A stretch of DNA of 64,000 nucleotides from Allobosea sp. Leaf344 (GTDB lineage Bacteria; Pseudomonadota; Alphaproteobacteria; Rhizobiales; Beijerinckiaceae). The position numbers and the translations under genes were made by a program. The notes below the pieces were generated by a model. That model was not told the origin of the DNA and ran no database searches. It saw only the letters and a program-made list of their open reading frames with translations. This document shows, piece after piece, positions 1 through 8,994 of the stretch (its first letter is position 1; each line of letters starts with the position of its first letter). The stretch lies in assembly GCF_001426225.1 (NCBI RefSeq), contig NZ_LMRT01000013.1, positions 214,723 to 278,722 on the forward strand. The letters run 5' to 3'.

Positions 1-1105
1 CGATCTCGCGACCACCGGCCTGCCGGATCAGACGATCCGGCTCGGGCAGGCGGCGGGCTACAGGCCGGTCGATACGGGCATCGCTCATGGCACGGTGACG
101 CTGGTTCGCGACGGGACCGGCTTCGAGGTGACGACGCTGCGCCAGGACGTCGAGACCTTCGGCCGCCATGCGACGGTGGCCTTCGGCGCCGATTTCGAGG
201 CCGATGCCCGCCGGCGCGACTTCACCATCAACGCGCTGGCGCTCGGCCGTGACGGGGCGGTGATCGATTATTGCGGCGGGCTGCAGGATCTGGCGGCCCG
301 GCGCCTGCGCTTCATCGGCGAGGCCGATGCGCGCATCCGGGAAGATTATCTGCGCATCCTGCGCTTCTTCCGTTTCCACGCGCAATATGGACATGGCCCG
401 CTCGACGCGGCGGGGCTGGCCGCCTGTATCAGGGCGCGCGCCGGGCTCGGCAGCCTGTCGCGCGAGCGGGTCCGGGCGGAGTTGATGAAGCTGCTGGTCG
501 CGCCGCTCGCGGCCGAGGTGCTGGAAGCGATGGCGGCAGGGGGGCTGCTGCTGCCGGTGCTGGGCCGCGTGCCGTGGCTGGCGCGTTTCCGGGCGGTGGC
601 CGATGCCGGTGGCGGCGAGGTCCATCCCGCGTTTCGACTGACGGCACTGGCGGTAGCCGTCCGAGAGGATGCGCCGCGGCTGCGCGAGCGGCTGAGCCTG
701 TCCAATGCCGAGTTCGACCGGGTTTCGCGGCTGGCGCGGGCGCTGGAGGGGGTCGCCGGGCACAGGAAGCTGCCAAATCTGGCGCGGCTGCGCCATCTCG
801 CCCATGAGGCCGGGCCGGACGCCGTGGCCGGGGCGCTGGTATTGGTCACCGCCTCTGCCGAGCCGGCGGCTCAGCGCCAGGCGCGGGATCTGATCGCCGA
901 ATTGGCGCGAACCCCGCCTTTCCTGCTGGGCGGGCGCGACCTGCTGGCGCTCGGCGTACCACCCGGGCCCTCCGTCGGGACGATGCTGCAGCGGGTCCGG
1001 CATGAGTGGATCGAGGCCGGCTGTCCGGAGGGGAGGGCGGCGCAACTGGCGCTGCTTAGCGAGCCATCCGTGCTTGCGAGCGCGGGGAAGCAAGCGGGCG
1101 TGTAG
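1..1105 (+). CDS. cca: CCA tRNA nucleotidyltransferase (5'-truncated by window edge)
   Basis: This enzyme adds or repairs the 3'-terminal CCA of tRNAs using CTP and ATP. The reading frame is open from base 2 with no start, so the gene begins upstream; 367 residues are visible. The segment DARRRDFTINAL is the class II poly(A) polymerase/CCA-transferase signature, followed by the neck-region motif REDYLRILRFFRFH. The GGxVRD catalytic Asp region lies outside the window. The C-terminal half is the less conserved helical tRNA-binding domain. The gene ends in TAG just before a cluster of palindromic repeats. The family is clear; whether the missing N terminus is normal cannot be seen. Confidence 0.93.
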   Translation, partial: DLATTGLPDQTIRLGQAAGYRPVDTGIAHGTVTLVRDGTGFEVTTLRQDVETFGRHATVAFGADFEADARRRDFTINALALGRDGAVIDYCGGLQDLAARRLRFIGEADARIREDYLRILRFFRFHAQYGHGPLDAAGLAACIRARAGLGSLSRERVRAELMKLLVAPLAAEVLEAMAAGGLLLPVLGRVPWLARFRAVADAGGGEVHPAFRLTALAVAVREDAPRLRERLSLSNAEFDRVSRLARALEGVAGHRKLPNLARLRHLAHEAGPDAVAGALVLVTASAEPAAQRQARDLIAELARTPPFLLGGRDLLALGVPPGPSVGTMLQRVRHEWIEAGCPEGRAAQLALLSEPSVLASAGKQAGV

Positions 1106-1126
1106 CGCTCTACGCCCCCTGGCCCC

Positions 1127-1350
1127 CTGGGTTGCTTCGTCGCTGACGCTCCTCGCAATGACGCCCATCCGTCATTGCGAGCGTTAGCGAAGCAACCCAG
1201 CTCGTAGCGCTCTACGCCCCCTGGGTTGCTTCGTCGCTTCGCTCCTCGCAATGACGATTACCCGTCATTGCGAGCGTGGCGAAGCAACCCAGGATCGCCG
1301 AGCTCCACGCCCCCCTGGGTTGCTTCGTCGCTGCGCTCCTCGCAAAGACG
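1127..1350. repeat. Cluster of five palindromic GTCATTGCGAG repeats filling the cca-hemF gap
   Basis: The 304-base gap 1106-1409 has no gene I can support. It holds five copies of a roughly 30-36 base unit in alternating orientation: inverted copies at 1128-1163, 1221-1256 and 1314-1350, and direct copies at 1171-1200 and 1264-1293. Each carries the core GTCATTGCGAGCG and ends in GAAGCAACCCAG. Neighbouring copies pair into long hairpins, for example 1128-1163 with 1171-1200. A spacer reading tagcgctctacgccccctgg occurs at 1103-1118 and again at 1205-1224, so a unit of about 100 bases seems to have been duplicated. This repeat type is common between genes in Hyphomicrobiales; the sequence alone does not show whether it acts as a terminator or moves. 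Confidence 0.85.
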
Positions 1351-1355
1351 GTGCG

Positions 1356-1387
1356 GCGCCACCACGGTGCAGCGCCACCACGGTCCA
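1356..1387. repeat. 16-base tandem duplication
   Basis: Two adjacent copies of gcgccaccacggtgca (1356-1371) and gcgccaccacggtcca (1372-1387), with one mismatch. It lies just 3' of hemF (which is on the minus strand), between that gene and the palindromic cluster. No function is apparent. Confidence 0.8.
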
Positions 1388-1409
1388 ACCCAGCGCCGTC
1401 GTCATCGGC

Positions 1410-2354
1410 TCAGGGCCAGCGCACCGTCGGCGGCAGGGAGGACAGGATCGAATCCACGTTGCCGCCGGTCCTGAGCCCGAAGATCGTGCCGCGATCGTGG
1501 AGCAGGTTGAACTCGACATAGCGGCCGCGGCGGACCTGCTGCTCGTAGCGGTCCTCCTCCGTCCAGGGCGTGCCGATATTGGCCCGCAGGATCTCGGGAT
1601 AGACGCCGAGAAAGGCTTCCCCCACCGCCTGGGTGAAGGCGAAATCGGTCTCCGGCTCTCCCGACCAGAGATAATCGTAGAAGATGCCGCCGATGCCGCG
1701 CGGCTCGTTGCGGTGCTTGAGGAAGAAATACTCCTCGCACCATTGCCGGAAGCGCTCGTAATCGGCCGTCGGCGCGAAGCGCTCGCAGGGGGCGCGCATG
1801 GCGGCGTGGAAGGCGACGGAATCGGCGTCCTCCTGCGTGCGCCGGCGCATCAGCACCGGCGTCAGGTCGGCGCCGCCGCCGAACCAGGGCTTGGTGGTGA
1901 CGACGAAGCGGGTGTTCATGTGCACGGTGGGGGCGTGCGGGTTCCAGGGATGGGCGATCAGCGAGATGCCCGTGGCGTGAAACCGCGGATCCTCGGCCGC
2001 GCCCGGGATCTGGGCGGCGAATTCCGGCTGGAACGTGCCATGCACGGTCGAGACATGGACGCCGACCTTCTCGAAGACGCGCCCCTGCATCACCGACATC
2101 ACGCCGCCGCCGCCTTCGCTGCCATCATGGTTGTGGCGCTGCCAGGGCGTCCTGACGAAGCGGCCGGCGGTCCCGGTTTCCGGCGGGAAGGGGCCCGTCG
2201 CCTCGTCCTCGATCCGTTCGAACGCTGCGCAGATCCGATCGCGCAGGCTGGCGAACCAGGCAGCGGCCCGCGGCTTCATCGCCTCCGCCGCGCTCGTCGG
2301 CTGGGTTTCGGCAGCGTCGATGCCCGCCGCCATGCCGGCCTCATGCTCGTCCAT
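1410..2354 (-). CDS. hemF: Oxygen-dependent coproporphyrinogen III oxidase
   Basis: HemF oxidatively decarboxylates two propionates of coproporphyrinogen III to vinyls, giving protoporphyrinogen IX in aerobic heme synthesis in the cytosol. The 314-residue protein matches the usual length of about 300. Family hallmarks are visible: [21 protein letters not shown], the HMNTRFVVT strand, [10 protein letters not shown], and the C-terminal [20 protein letters not shown]. The ATG at 2354 follows a GAGGGAG ribosome binding site at good spacing. The gene overlaps the end of trmL by 14 bases, so the two are probably co-transcribed and translationally coupled. Heme supply fits the neighbouring cytochrome bc1 operon, but that operon is on the other strand. 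Confidence 0.96.
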   Translation of the reverse strand: MDEHEAGMAAGIDAAETQPTSAAEAMKPRAAAWFASLRDRICAAFERIEDEATGPFPPETGTAGRFVRTPWQRHNHDGSEGGGGVMSVMQGRVFEKVGVHVSTVHGTFQPEFAAQIPGAAEDPRFHATGISLIAHPWNPHAPTVHMNTRFVVTTKPWFGGGADLTPVLMRRRTQEDADSVAFHAAMRAPCERFAPTADYERFRQWCEEYFFLKHRNEPRGIGGIFYDYLWSGEPETDFAFTQAVGEAFLGVYPEILRANIGTPWTEEDRYEQQVRRGRYVEFNLLHDRGTIFGLRTGGNVDSILSSLPPTVRWP

Positions 2355-2841
2355 CGGCGTCTCCCTCGGCCCGGTCAGCCGGCGTTTCGAAGCCGCCGAG
2401 CTGCCGCAAGGCTTCGCCCAGAATCAGGGCCGCGGCAACAGCGACGTTGAGCGAGCGCAGGCCCGGGCGCATCGGCACATGCACGCTGGCCGCGGCGGCG
2501 GCGTAGACCTCGGGCGGCACCCCCGCCGATTCCCGGCCGAGCAGGATGACGTCGCCCGGCCGGAAGGCGAATGCGGTATGGGGCGTGGCGCCGTCCGTCT
2601 CGGCGAGGATCAGGCGGTGGCCGGCCTTCGCCAGCCAGGCCTGGAAGGCGGCGAAGCCGTCATGGCGCGTGATCGCGGCGCGCTCGAGATAATCCATGCC
2701 CGAGCGGCGGAAATGCCGGTCCGAGACATCGAAGGCGGCGGGTTCGACGATGTCGACGGCGAGGCCGAGGCAGGCGGCCATGCGGATCATGGTGCCGGCA
2801 TTCTGCGGGATGTCGGGCTGGTAGAGGGCGAGGCGCAGCAT
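2341..2841 (-). CDS. trmL: tRNA (cytidine(34)-2'-O)-methyltransferase, SPOUT family
   Basis: TrmL methylates the 2'-O of the wobble nucleotide in tRNA-Leu isoacceptors using S-adenosylmethionine. The protein opens with [20 protein letters not shown], the normal N terminus of the family, so I start at 2841 rather than at an ATG 36 bases further upstream; an AGGA element precedes it. Trefoil-knot motifs are present: [11 protein letters not shown], the [11 protein letters not shown] loop, and [26 protein letters not shown], where Ser and Asn contact SAM. The length of 166 residues is typical. It is the upstream partner of hemF with a 14-base overlap. Confidence 0.95.
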   Translation of the reverse strand: MLRLALYQPDIPQNAGTMIRMAACLGLAVDIVEPAAFDVSDRHFRRSGMDYLERAAITRHDGFAAFQAWLAKAGHRLILAETDGATPHTAFAFRPGDVILLGRESAGVPPEVYAAAAASVHVPMRPGLRSLNVAVAAALILGEALRQLGGFETPADRAEGDADGRA

Positions 2842-2957
2842 CGTCCTGTCATGAAATGGCCATTCGTCATGCGTCAAGCATGGTGGTCATCGAAGCCGGC
2901 GCGCCCCATATCCGGCTCTTCCCCGTTCGAGCCGATCCGCAGGAGGGCGGTCCAGCC

Positions 2958-4823
2958 ATGTTCGCCCCCCTGTTCCGCTTTCTCGAAAGCCGCATCGACG
3001 TCTTCGCCCCCTTCGACGAGCGCGAGACGCCGCCCAAGGGCGTCTGGCCCTTCATGTGGCACCACATCAAGGGCGTGACGGGCTGGCTCGCCCTGATCAT
3101 GCTGACCGGGCTCGGCTTCAGCGGCATCGAGGCGGCGATGTATCTGATGGTCGGCTGGTTCGTGGACCTGCTGGCGACCCAGGCGCCGGAGACGATCTTC
3201 CGCGACCATGGCTGGCTGCTCGCCGGGGCTGCGTTCCTGCTCGTCGTGGTCAGGCCGCTCGTCTATTTCGCCAATCACGCGATCGTCGACCAGGTGGTGG
3301 TGCCGCAGATCACCAACCAGATCCGCTGGCGCAACCATGTCTACACGCTCGGCCATGCGCTGGGCTATTTCCAGAATGACTTCGCCGGGCGCCTGTCCTC
3401 CCGGGTGATCCAGGCCGGCCAGGCGATCAGGGGCGCCACGATCGAGGTCATCGACGATCTCTGGTACGCGCTGATCTTCGCCTCCGTCGCGATCGGCTTC
3501 TTCGGATCGACCAGCCTGTGGCTGGCGCTGCCGGTGATCGTCTGGCTCGGCGCCTATGTGGCGCTGCTGATCTATTTCGTGCCGCGCGCCCGGAAGCGCT
3601 CCGAGGCGAATTCGCTCGGGCGCTCCTCGACCACGGGCCGCATCGTCGACGCCTATACCAACATCCTCACCGTGAAGCTGTTCGCCCGCGCCGATGCGGA
3701 GCGCTCGGCCGTCCGCGACTCGCTGTCGCGGTGGAACGCGTCCTTCCTCGATCTGTCGCGGCTGATCACCGGGGTCAGCGTCATCCTGCAGACGATGAAC
3801 AGCCTGCTGGTCGTCGTGACCGCCTGGCTGTGCCTGGAATTGTGGAGCCGCGGCCAGATGACGCCGGGCGCGGTGGCGGCGGCCATCGGGCTGGTGCTGC
3901 GGCTCGTGCAGATGTCGAGCTGGCTGATCCATCTGGTGCGCGGCGTGTTCGAGAATATCGGCTCAGTGCAGGAGAGCATGGAGACCATCGCCAAGCCGCA
4001 TGACCTGACCGACCGGCAGGATGCCCGGCCGCTGCTGGTGGAGCGCGGCGGCATCCGCTTCGAGCGGGTGAGCTTCAATTACGGCCGCAAGACCGGCCTG
4101 TTCGAGGGGCTCGACCTCAGCATCGCGCCGGGCGAGAAAGTCGGGCTGGTCGGCCCGTCGGGAGCGGGGAAATCGACGCTCGTCAACCTGCTGCTGCGGC
4201 TCTACCCGCTGGAGAGCGGGCGCATCCTGATCGACGGGCAGGACATCGCCGCGGTGACGCAGGACAGCCTGCGGGCGCAGATCGGCATGGTGACGCAGGA
4301 TAATTCGCTGCTGCACCGCTCGATCGGCGACAACATCGCCTATGGCCGCATCGGCGCCACGCCCGACGAGATCGCCGAAGCCGCGCGCCGCGCCTCGGCG
4401 CAGGACTTCGTGGCCGGGCTGAGCGATCAGGACGGCCGCAAGGGCTTCGACTCCCGCGTCGGCGAGCGGGGCGTCAAGCTCTCGGGCGGGCAGCGCCAGC
4501 GCATCGCCATCGCCCGGGTGCTGCTCAAGGACGCGCCGATCCTGATCCTGGACGAGGCGACCTCGGCGCTCGATTCAGAGGTCGAGGCGACGATCCAGGA
4601 GCAGCTGACCACGCTGATGGAAGGCAAGACCGTGATCGCCATCGCGCATCGGCTCTCCACCATCGCGGCGCTGGACCGGCTGATCGTGCTCGACCAGGGC
4701 CGCATCGTCGATTCCGGCAGCCATGCCGAACTGGTGGCGCGCGGGGGGCTCTACGCCAGGCTCTGGTCGCGCCAATCCGGCGGTTTCCTCGCCGCGGCGG
4801 ATCCGGACAGAGCGCTGTCCTAA
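2958..4823 (+). CDS. ABC exporter, fused permease and ATPase (MsbA/multidrug type)
   Basis: A half-transporter of 621 residues that would homodimerise in the inner membrane and export lipid, drug or peptide substrates. The N-terminal half is an ABC transmembrane domain of about six helices, beginning after WPFMWHHIKGVTGW. The C-terminal nucleotide-binding domain has Walker A GPSGAGKST near residue 398, the signature LSGGQRQR near 508, Walker B ILILDEAT near 530, and the H-loop IAIAHRLST. The ATG at 2958 is preceded by AGGAGG, which decides the start over an ATG 102 bases upstream. It stands alone, divergent from trmL. The substrate cannot be inferred. Confidence 0.9.
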   Translation: MFAPLFRFLESRIDVFAPFDERETPPKGVWPFMWHHIKGVTGWLALIMLTGLGFSGIEAAMYLMVGWFVDLLATQAPETIFRDHGWLLAGAAFLLVVVRPLVYFANHAIVDQVVVPQITNQIRWRNHVYTLGHALGYFQNDFAGRLSSRVIQAGQAIRGATIEVIDDLWYALIFASVAIGFFGSTSLWLALPVIVWLGAYVALLIYFVPRARKRSEANSLGRSSTTGRIVDAYTNILTVKLFARADAERSAVRDSLSRWNASFLDLSRLITGVSVILQTMNSLLVVVTAWLCLELWSRGQMTPGAVAAAIGLVLRLVQMSSWLIHLVRGVFENIGSVQESMETIAKPHDLTDRQDARPLLVERGGIRFERVSFNYGRKTGLFEGLDLSIAPGEKVGLVGPSGAGKSTLVNLLLRLYPLESGRILIDGQDIAAVTQDSLRAQIGMVTQDNSLLHRSIGDNIAYGRIGATPDEIAEAARRASAQDFVAGLSDQDGRKGFDSRVGERGVKLSGGQRQRIAIARVLLKDAPILILDEATSALDSEVEATIQEQLTTLMEGKTVIAIAHRLSTIAALDRLIVLDQGRIVDSGSHAELVARGGLYARLWSRQSGGFLAAADPDRALS

Positions 4824-4944
4824 AGCGCCGCGCGCGCCGGCGCCGATATGCGTGCAATGCAGCAGCGCAAGTGTAGACTTCGTCCAATCTGCATGCCAAA
4901 GAGCGCCGCAGTGACGCGCCGTCGCATTGCGGCGGTTTCGACCT

Positions 4945-4958
4945 GCTCTAATTAGAGC
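4945..4958. promoter_or_regulatory. Perfect 14-base palindrome upstream of petABC
   Basis: gctctaattagagc is a perfect palindrome 53 bases before the petA start, in the 188-base gap between the ABC exporter and the bc1 operon. AT-rich bases are otherwise rare here. It may be an operator or part of the pet promoter; no clear -35/-10 pair is visible. Confidence 0.4.
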
Positions 4959-5011
4959 GCTGAGCACATTCGCGGGTCCGACGGCCCGGCCGACTAGTAG
5001 GGGATTGGATC

Positions 5012-5560
5012 GTGGCCCAGGCGACCGACACATCTTCCGGAACCACACGGCGCGACTTCCTGATGCTGACCACCGGCGCCGCCGGGGCGATCGGCGTCGG
5101 CGCGCTGCTGATCCCGCTGGTCAGCCAGCTCGCTCCCGACGCGCAGACGGTCGCCGCCGGCGCGCCGATGGACGTCGATCTCGCGCCGATCGCCGAAGGG
5201 CAGGCGATCAAGCTGTTCTGGCGCGGCAAGCTGATCTTCGTGCGGCACCGCACCGCCAAGGAGATCGAGGAGGCGCGGGCCGTCGCCGTCGCGTCCCTGC
5301 CGGATCCGGAAGCCGACCAGGCGCGCGTCAAGGAGGGCAAGGAAGCCTTCCTCGTCGTCTACGGCAATTGCACCCATCTCGGCTGCGTGCCGCTCGGCAA
5401 CGCCCCCGGCGAGAGCAAGGGCGATTACGACGGCTGGTTCTGCCCCTGCCATGGCTCGCACTATGATTCGTCGGGCCGAATCCGCAAGGGTCCGGCGCCG
5501 AAGAACCTGCCGGTGCCGCCCTATGCCTTCACCGCCGACACCAAGATCAAGATCGGCTGA
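5012..5560 (+). CDS. petA: Ubiquinol-cytochrome c reductase Rieske iron-sulfur subunit
   Basis: The Rieske protein of cytochrome bc1 takes an electron from ubiquinol at the Qo site and passes it to cytochrome c1 by head-domain movement. The 182-residue protein starts with GTG and has an N-terminal Tat motif (TRRDFL) and one membrane anchor at about residues 22-43. Box I CTHLGC and box [11 protein letters not shown] give the 2Fe-2S ligands C120, H122, C144 and H147, with C125 and C146 placed to form the stabilising disulfide. [12 protein letters not shown] is the conserved proline loop. It is the first gene of the petABC operon and lies 53 bases before petB. Confidence 0.97.
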   Translation: MAQATDTSSGTTRRDFLMLTTGAAGAIGVGALLIPLVSQLAPDAQTVAAGAPMDVDLAPIAEGQAIKLFWRGKLIFVRHRTAKEIEEARAVAVASLPDPEADQARVKEGKEAFLVVYGNCTHLGCVPLGNAPGESKGDYDGWFCPCHGSHYDSSGRIRKGPAPKNLPVPPYAFTADTKIKIG

Positions 5561-5613
5561 GCCCGTCCGGTTCGCCGCCTTCCCCTAGTCGATACAGCCT
5601 CGAGGCCTTCGCC

Positions 5614-6897
5614 ATGAGTGGTCATAGCTCCTACGTTCCGAAGACCGGTTTCGAGCGCTGGCTGGACGCCCGCCTCCCGATCGTGCGGCTGATGCACGAT
5701 TCCGCGGTGTCCTACCCGGTGCCGCGCAACCTCAACTACTTCTGGACCTTCGGCGGCATCCTCGTGTTCATGCTGGTGGCGCAGATCGTCACCGGCGTGA
5801 TCCTGGCCATGCACTACACGCCGCATGCGACCATGGCCTTCAACTCGGTCGAGCACATCATGCGCGATGTGAATTACGGCTGGCTGATGCGCTATCTCCA
5901 CGCCAACGGCGCCTCGATGTTCTTCGTCGCCGTGTACATCCACATCTTCCGCGGCCTGTATTACGGCTCATACAAGGCGCCGCGTGAGGTGCTGTGGATC
6001 CTGGGCGTCGTGATCTTCCTGCTGATGATGGCCACCGCCTTCATGGGCTACGTCCTGCCCTGGGGCCAGATGTCGTTCTGGGGCGCGACCGTGATCACCA
6101 ACCTGTTCTCGGCGCTGCCGGTGGTGGGCGAGACGATCGTCACCTTCCTGTGGGGCGGCTATTCCGTCGACAACCCGACGCTGAACCGCTTCTTCTCGCT
6201 GCATTTCCTGCTGCCATTCATGATCTTCGGCGTGGTGATCCTGCATGTCTGGGCGCTGCACCATGTCGGCCAGAACAACCCGACCGGCGTCGAGGTGAAG
6301 AACGTCGCCAAGGACACGGTGCCGTTCACCCCCTATGCGACGGTCAAGGACCTGTTCGCGATGGTGTGCTTCATCGCGCTGTTCTCCTGGTTCGTGTTCT
6401 ACACCCCCAACTTCCTGGGCCATGCCGACAACTACATCCCGGCCAACCCGGCCGCGACGCCGGCCCATATCGTTCCGGAATGGTATTTCCTGCCCTTCTA
6501 CGCGATCCTGCGCGCCATTCCCGACAAGCTCGGCGGCGTGCTCGCCATGTTCGCGGCGATCGCGGTGCTGGCCTTCCTGCCCTGGCTCGACACCTCCAAG
6601 GTCAAGTCGATGAGCTACCGCCCGGTCGCCCGCATCCTGTTCTGGGTGTTCGCCGTGGTCTGCGTCATCCTCGGCTGGCTCGGCGCCATGCCGGCGGAGG
6701 GCGGCTACGTCATCGCCTCGCAGATCTTCACCCTGCTCTATTTCGGCTATTTCGTAGCGCTCTTCGTCCTCGGCATCTTCGAGAAGCCGCTGCCGCTGCC
6801 GAGCTCGATCGCCGATTCGGTGCTGGGCACGATGAAGGGTGGTTCGGGCGCCCGGCTCGCGACCGCCACCGCCTCCGAACCGCAGGCCAAGGGCTGA
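5614..6897 (+). CDS. petB: Cytochrome b of the bc1 complex
   Basis: Full-length 427-residue bacterial cytochrome b, a membrane subunit with about eight transmembrane helices holding hemes bL and bH. Heme ligands sit at H96/H197 and H110/H211, each pair separated by exactly 101 residues as expected for the four-helix bundle. The Qo-site motif [10 protein letters not shown] is intact. Unlike plant b6f proteins, the N- and C-terminal halves are fused. It lies between petA and petC, with only five bases separating it from petC. Confidence 0.98.
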   Translation: MSGHSSYVPKTGFERWLDARLPIVRLMHDSAVSYPVPRNLNYFWTFGGILVFMLVAQIVTGVILAMHYTPHATMAFNSVEHIMRDVNYGWLMRYLHANGASMFFVAVYIHIFRGLYYGSYKAPREVLWILGVVIFLLMMATAFMGYVLPWGQMSFWGATVITNLFSALPVVGETIVTFLWGGYSVDNPTLNRFFSLHFLLPFMIFGVVILHVWALHHVGQNNPTGVEVKNVAKDTVPFTPYATVKDLFAMVCFIALFSWFVFYTPNFLGHADNYIPANPAATPAHIVPEWYFLPFYAILRAIPDKLGGVLAMFAAIAVLAFLPWLDTSKVKSMSYRPVARILFWVFAVVCVILGWLGAMPAEGGYVIASQIFTLLYFGYFVALFVLGIFEKPLPLPSSIADSVLGTMKGGSGARLATATASEPQAKG

Positions 6898-6902
6898 GGA
6901 CT

Positions 6903-7772
6903 ATGAACACCAGGACGTTGCGCCTCGCGCTTGTCGGCCTCGCCGCCGGTTTCACCCTCTCCGCCACCTCGACCGTCTTCGCCGCCGGCGAGCGCGTGAT
7001 CCCGCCTTCGCTGAACTGGAGCTTCTCGGGCCCGTTCGGCACCTTCGACCGCGCGCAGCTGCAGCGCGGCTTCAAGGTGGTGAAGGAGGTTTGCGCCAAC
7101 TGCCATTCGATGTCGCTGATCCGGCTGCGCAACCTGTCGCAGCCCGGCGGGCCGGAATTCTCGACCGGCCAGGTCACGGCCCTGGCCGCGACCTATACGA
7201 TCAAGGACGGGCCGAACGAGCAGGGCGAGATGTTCGACCGGCCGGGCCGTGCCGCCGACGCCTTCCCGGCGCCGTTCCCGAACGAGCAGGCGGCGCGGGC
7301 CGCGAATGGCGGCGCCTATCCGCCGGATCTCTCGGTGCTGGCCAAGGCGCGGACCTATGAGCGCGGCTTCCCGAAATTCGTCTTCGACATGTTCACCCAG
7401 TATCAGGAGCAGGGGCCGGACTACATCGCGGCGCTGCTGACGGGCTACAAGGATCCGCCGCCCGAGGGCGTCACCCTGCTGCCCGGCCAGTACTACAACA
7501 CCTATATGCCGGGCCATCTGATCGCCATGCCGCCGCCGATGCAGGACGGGCAGGTGGAATATCCGAAGGGGCCGGACGGCAAATCGCCCGTGCCGGAGAC
7601 CGTGGCCCAGTACTCCAAGGACGTCGCGGCCTTCATGGTCTGGATGGCCGAGCCGCATCTCGAGCAGCGCAAGCGCATCGGCATGATGGTGATGATCTTC
7701 CTCTTCATCTTCGGCGGGCTGCTCTACTACACCAAGAAGAAGATCTGGGCGCGCATTCCCGCCGCCGCCTGA
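6903..7772 (+). CDS. petC: Cytochrome c1 of the bc1 complex
   Basis: Membrane-anchored periplasmic c-type cytochrome, 289 residues, which carries electrons from the Rieske protein to soluble or membrane cytochrome c. The N terminus is a Sec signal peptide ending near VFAAG. The heme-binding motif CANCH is at C64, C67 and H68. The conserved C-terminal part YMPGHLIAMPPPM probably includes the axial Met, and a single C-terminal anchor (MMVMIFLFIFGGLLYY) is followed by positive residues. The ATG at 6903 immediately follows petB, and a strong terminator follows the gene. Confidence 0.97.
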   Translation: MNTRTLRLALVGLAAGFTLSATSTVFAAGERVIPPSLNWSFSGPFGTFDRAQLQRGFKVVKEVCANCHSMSLIRLRNLSQPGGPEFSTGQVTALAATYTIKDGPNEQGEMFDRPGRAADAFPAPFPNEQAARAANGGAYPPDLSVLAKARTYERGFPKFVFDMFTQYQEQGPDYIAALLTGYKDPPPEGVTLLPGQYYNTYMPGHLIAMPPPMQDGQVEYPKGPDGKSPVPETVAQYSKDVAAFMVWMAEPHLEQRKRIGMMVMIFLFIFGGLLYYTKKKIWARIPAAA

Positions 7773-7782
7773 TCGGATCGCG

Positions 7783-7807
7783 AAAGGCCCCGGAAACGGG
7801 GCCTTTT
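7783..7807 (+). terminator. Intrinsic terminator of petABC
   Basis: Stem AAAGGCCCCG (7783-7792), GAAA tetraloop, stem CGGGGCCTTT (7797-7806), ending in TTTT. It starts 10 bases after the petC stop codon. Confidence 0.9.
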
Positions 7808-7865
7808 GCTTGGGCGGGGGACAGGCTTGGCGGCGGGTTTGTGCCGGGCGCGGCGATCATCCTAC

Positions 7866-7905
7866 ACTGCCCGCGCTGGCGACTGCCCGCGCTGGCGACT
7901 GCCCG
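7866..7905. repeat. 16-base tandem repeat, 2.5 copies
   Basis: actgcccgcgctggcg occurs at 7866-7881 and 7882-7897, followed by a half copy at 7898-7905. The last half copy runs directly into the GGAGG ribosome binding site of the small open frame that precedes mtnP. Confidence 0.85.
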
Positions 7906-7914
7906 GAGGCTTGC

Positions 7915-8022
7915 GTGACCATGACCCTGTTTCAGATGTGGCCCGGCCCCCATGCGCAGGCTGCTCGCGGCCCGGCCGGCTTCGCGACCTTGCGCTCCCT
8001 GATGGCGCGCTGCGCCCGATGA
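7915..8022 (+). CDS. Possible 35-codon leader ORF coupled to mtnP
   Basis: A GTG at 7915 follows GGAGG (7905-7909) at five-base spacing and opens a 35-codon frame ending in a TGA that overlaps the mtnP start as ATGA (8019-8022). The peptide (TMTLFQMWPGPHAQAARG in its first part) resembles nothing I recognise and includes four Met codons if the start is counted. mtnP has no Shine-Dalgarno sequence of its own, so translation may be coupled to this frame. It may be only a leader and not a functional protein. Confidence 0.35.
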   Translation: MTMTLFQMWPGPHAQAARGPAGFATLRSLMARCAR

Positions 8023-8909
8023 CGCCCGCGGTTCTCGGAATCATCGGCGGATCGGGGCTCTACGATCTGCCCGGCCTCACCGATCTGCGTGAGGAGCGCA
8101 TCGCCAGCCCCTGGGGCGAGCCCTCGGACAGCCTGCGCATCGGCTATCTCGGCCGGACGAAGATCGTGTTCCTGCCGCGCCATGGCCGGGGCCACGCGAT
8201 ACCGCCCTCCGAGATCAATTACCGCGCCAATATCGACGTGATGAAGCGGGCGGGGGTGACCGATCTCGTGTCGCTGTCGGCTTGCGGCTCCTACAAGGCC
8301 GAGCTCTATCCCGGCCTGTTCGTGATGGTCGACCAGTTCGTCGACCGGACCTCGCGGCGCGAGAGCTCCTTCTTCGGCCGTGGCTGCGTCGCACATGTCT
8401 CCTTCGGCCATCCCGTCGGGCCCGGCCTGCAGGCGCGGCTGGTCGCCGCGGCGAAGGCCGAGGGGCTCGCTCATGTGAAGGGTGGCACGCTGGTGACGAT
8501 GGAGGGGCCGCAATTCTCGACGCTGGCGGAATCCCTGACCTACAAGGCGCTCGGCTATGATCTGATCGGCATGACCGCGATGCCCGAGGCCAAGCTCGCC
8601 CGCGAGGCCGAGATCACCTACGCCACCGTCGGCATGGTCACGGATTTCGATTGCTGGCACGAGGAGCATGGCGCTGTCGACGTCGCCGCCGTGGTGGCGG
8701 TGCTGCACGGCAATGCCGAGAAGGCGCGGCGGCTGGTGGCGCGGCTCGCCGCCGATTTCCCGGCCGAGCGCGAGCCCTGTCCGGCCGGTTCGCACCATGC
8801 GCTCGACATGGCGATCGTCACCGCGCCGGAGCATCGCGACAAGGCGCTGCTGGCGAAGCTCGATGCGGTCGCCGGGCGCGTGCTCGGCCGCGCGGGCCAG
8901 TCGGACTGA
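8019..8909 (+). CDS. mtnP: S-methyl-5'-thioadenosine phosphorylase
   Basis: MtnP phosphorolyses 5'-methylthioadenosine (a by-product of polyamine, homoserine-lactone and SAM metabolism) to adenine and 5-methylthioribose-1-phosphate. The 296-residue protein has the family N terminus AVLGIIGGSGLYDL, the phosphate-binding FLPRHGRGH, INYRANI, and the substrate segment GPQFSTLAES. The ATG at 8019 is where the family normally starts; no ribosome binding site precedes it, and it overlaps the stop of a small upstream frame. It heads the run mtnP-apt-mtnA-aldolase. Confidence 0.95.
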   Translation: MTPAVLGIIGGSGLYDLPGLTDLREERIASPWGEPSDSLRIGYLGRTKIVFLPRHGRGHAIPPSEINYRANIDVMKRAGVTDLVSLSACGSYKAELYPGLFVMVDQFVDRTSRRESSFFGRGCVAHVSFGHPVGPGLQARLVAAAKAEGLAHVKGGTLVTMEGPQFSTLAESLTYKALGYDLIGMTAMPEAKLAREAEITYATVGMVTDFDCWHEEHGAVDVAAVVAVLHGNAEKARRLVARLAADFPAEREPCPAGSHHALDMAIVTAPEHRDKALLAKLDAVAGRVLGRAGQSD

Positions 8910-8994
8910 GCCTGCGGCCGCCTCTTGACGGGTCACGCATTTCGCCCGACCACAGGCGGCCTTCGCCGAACCAGCCTCGCGAGACCAAAGCCGC

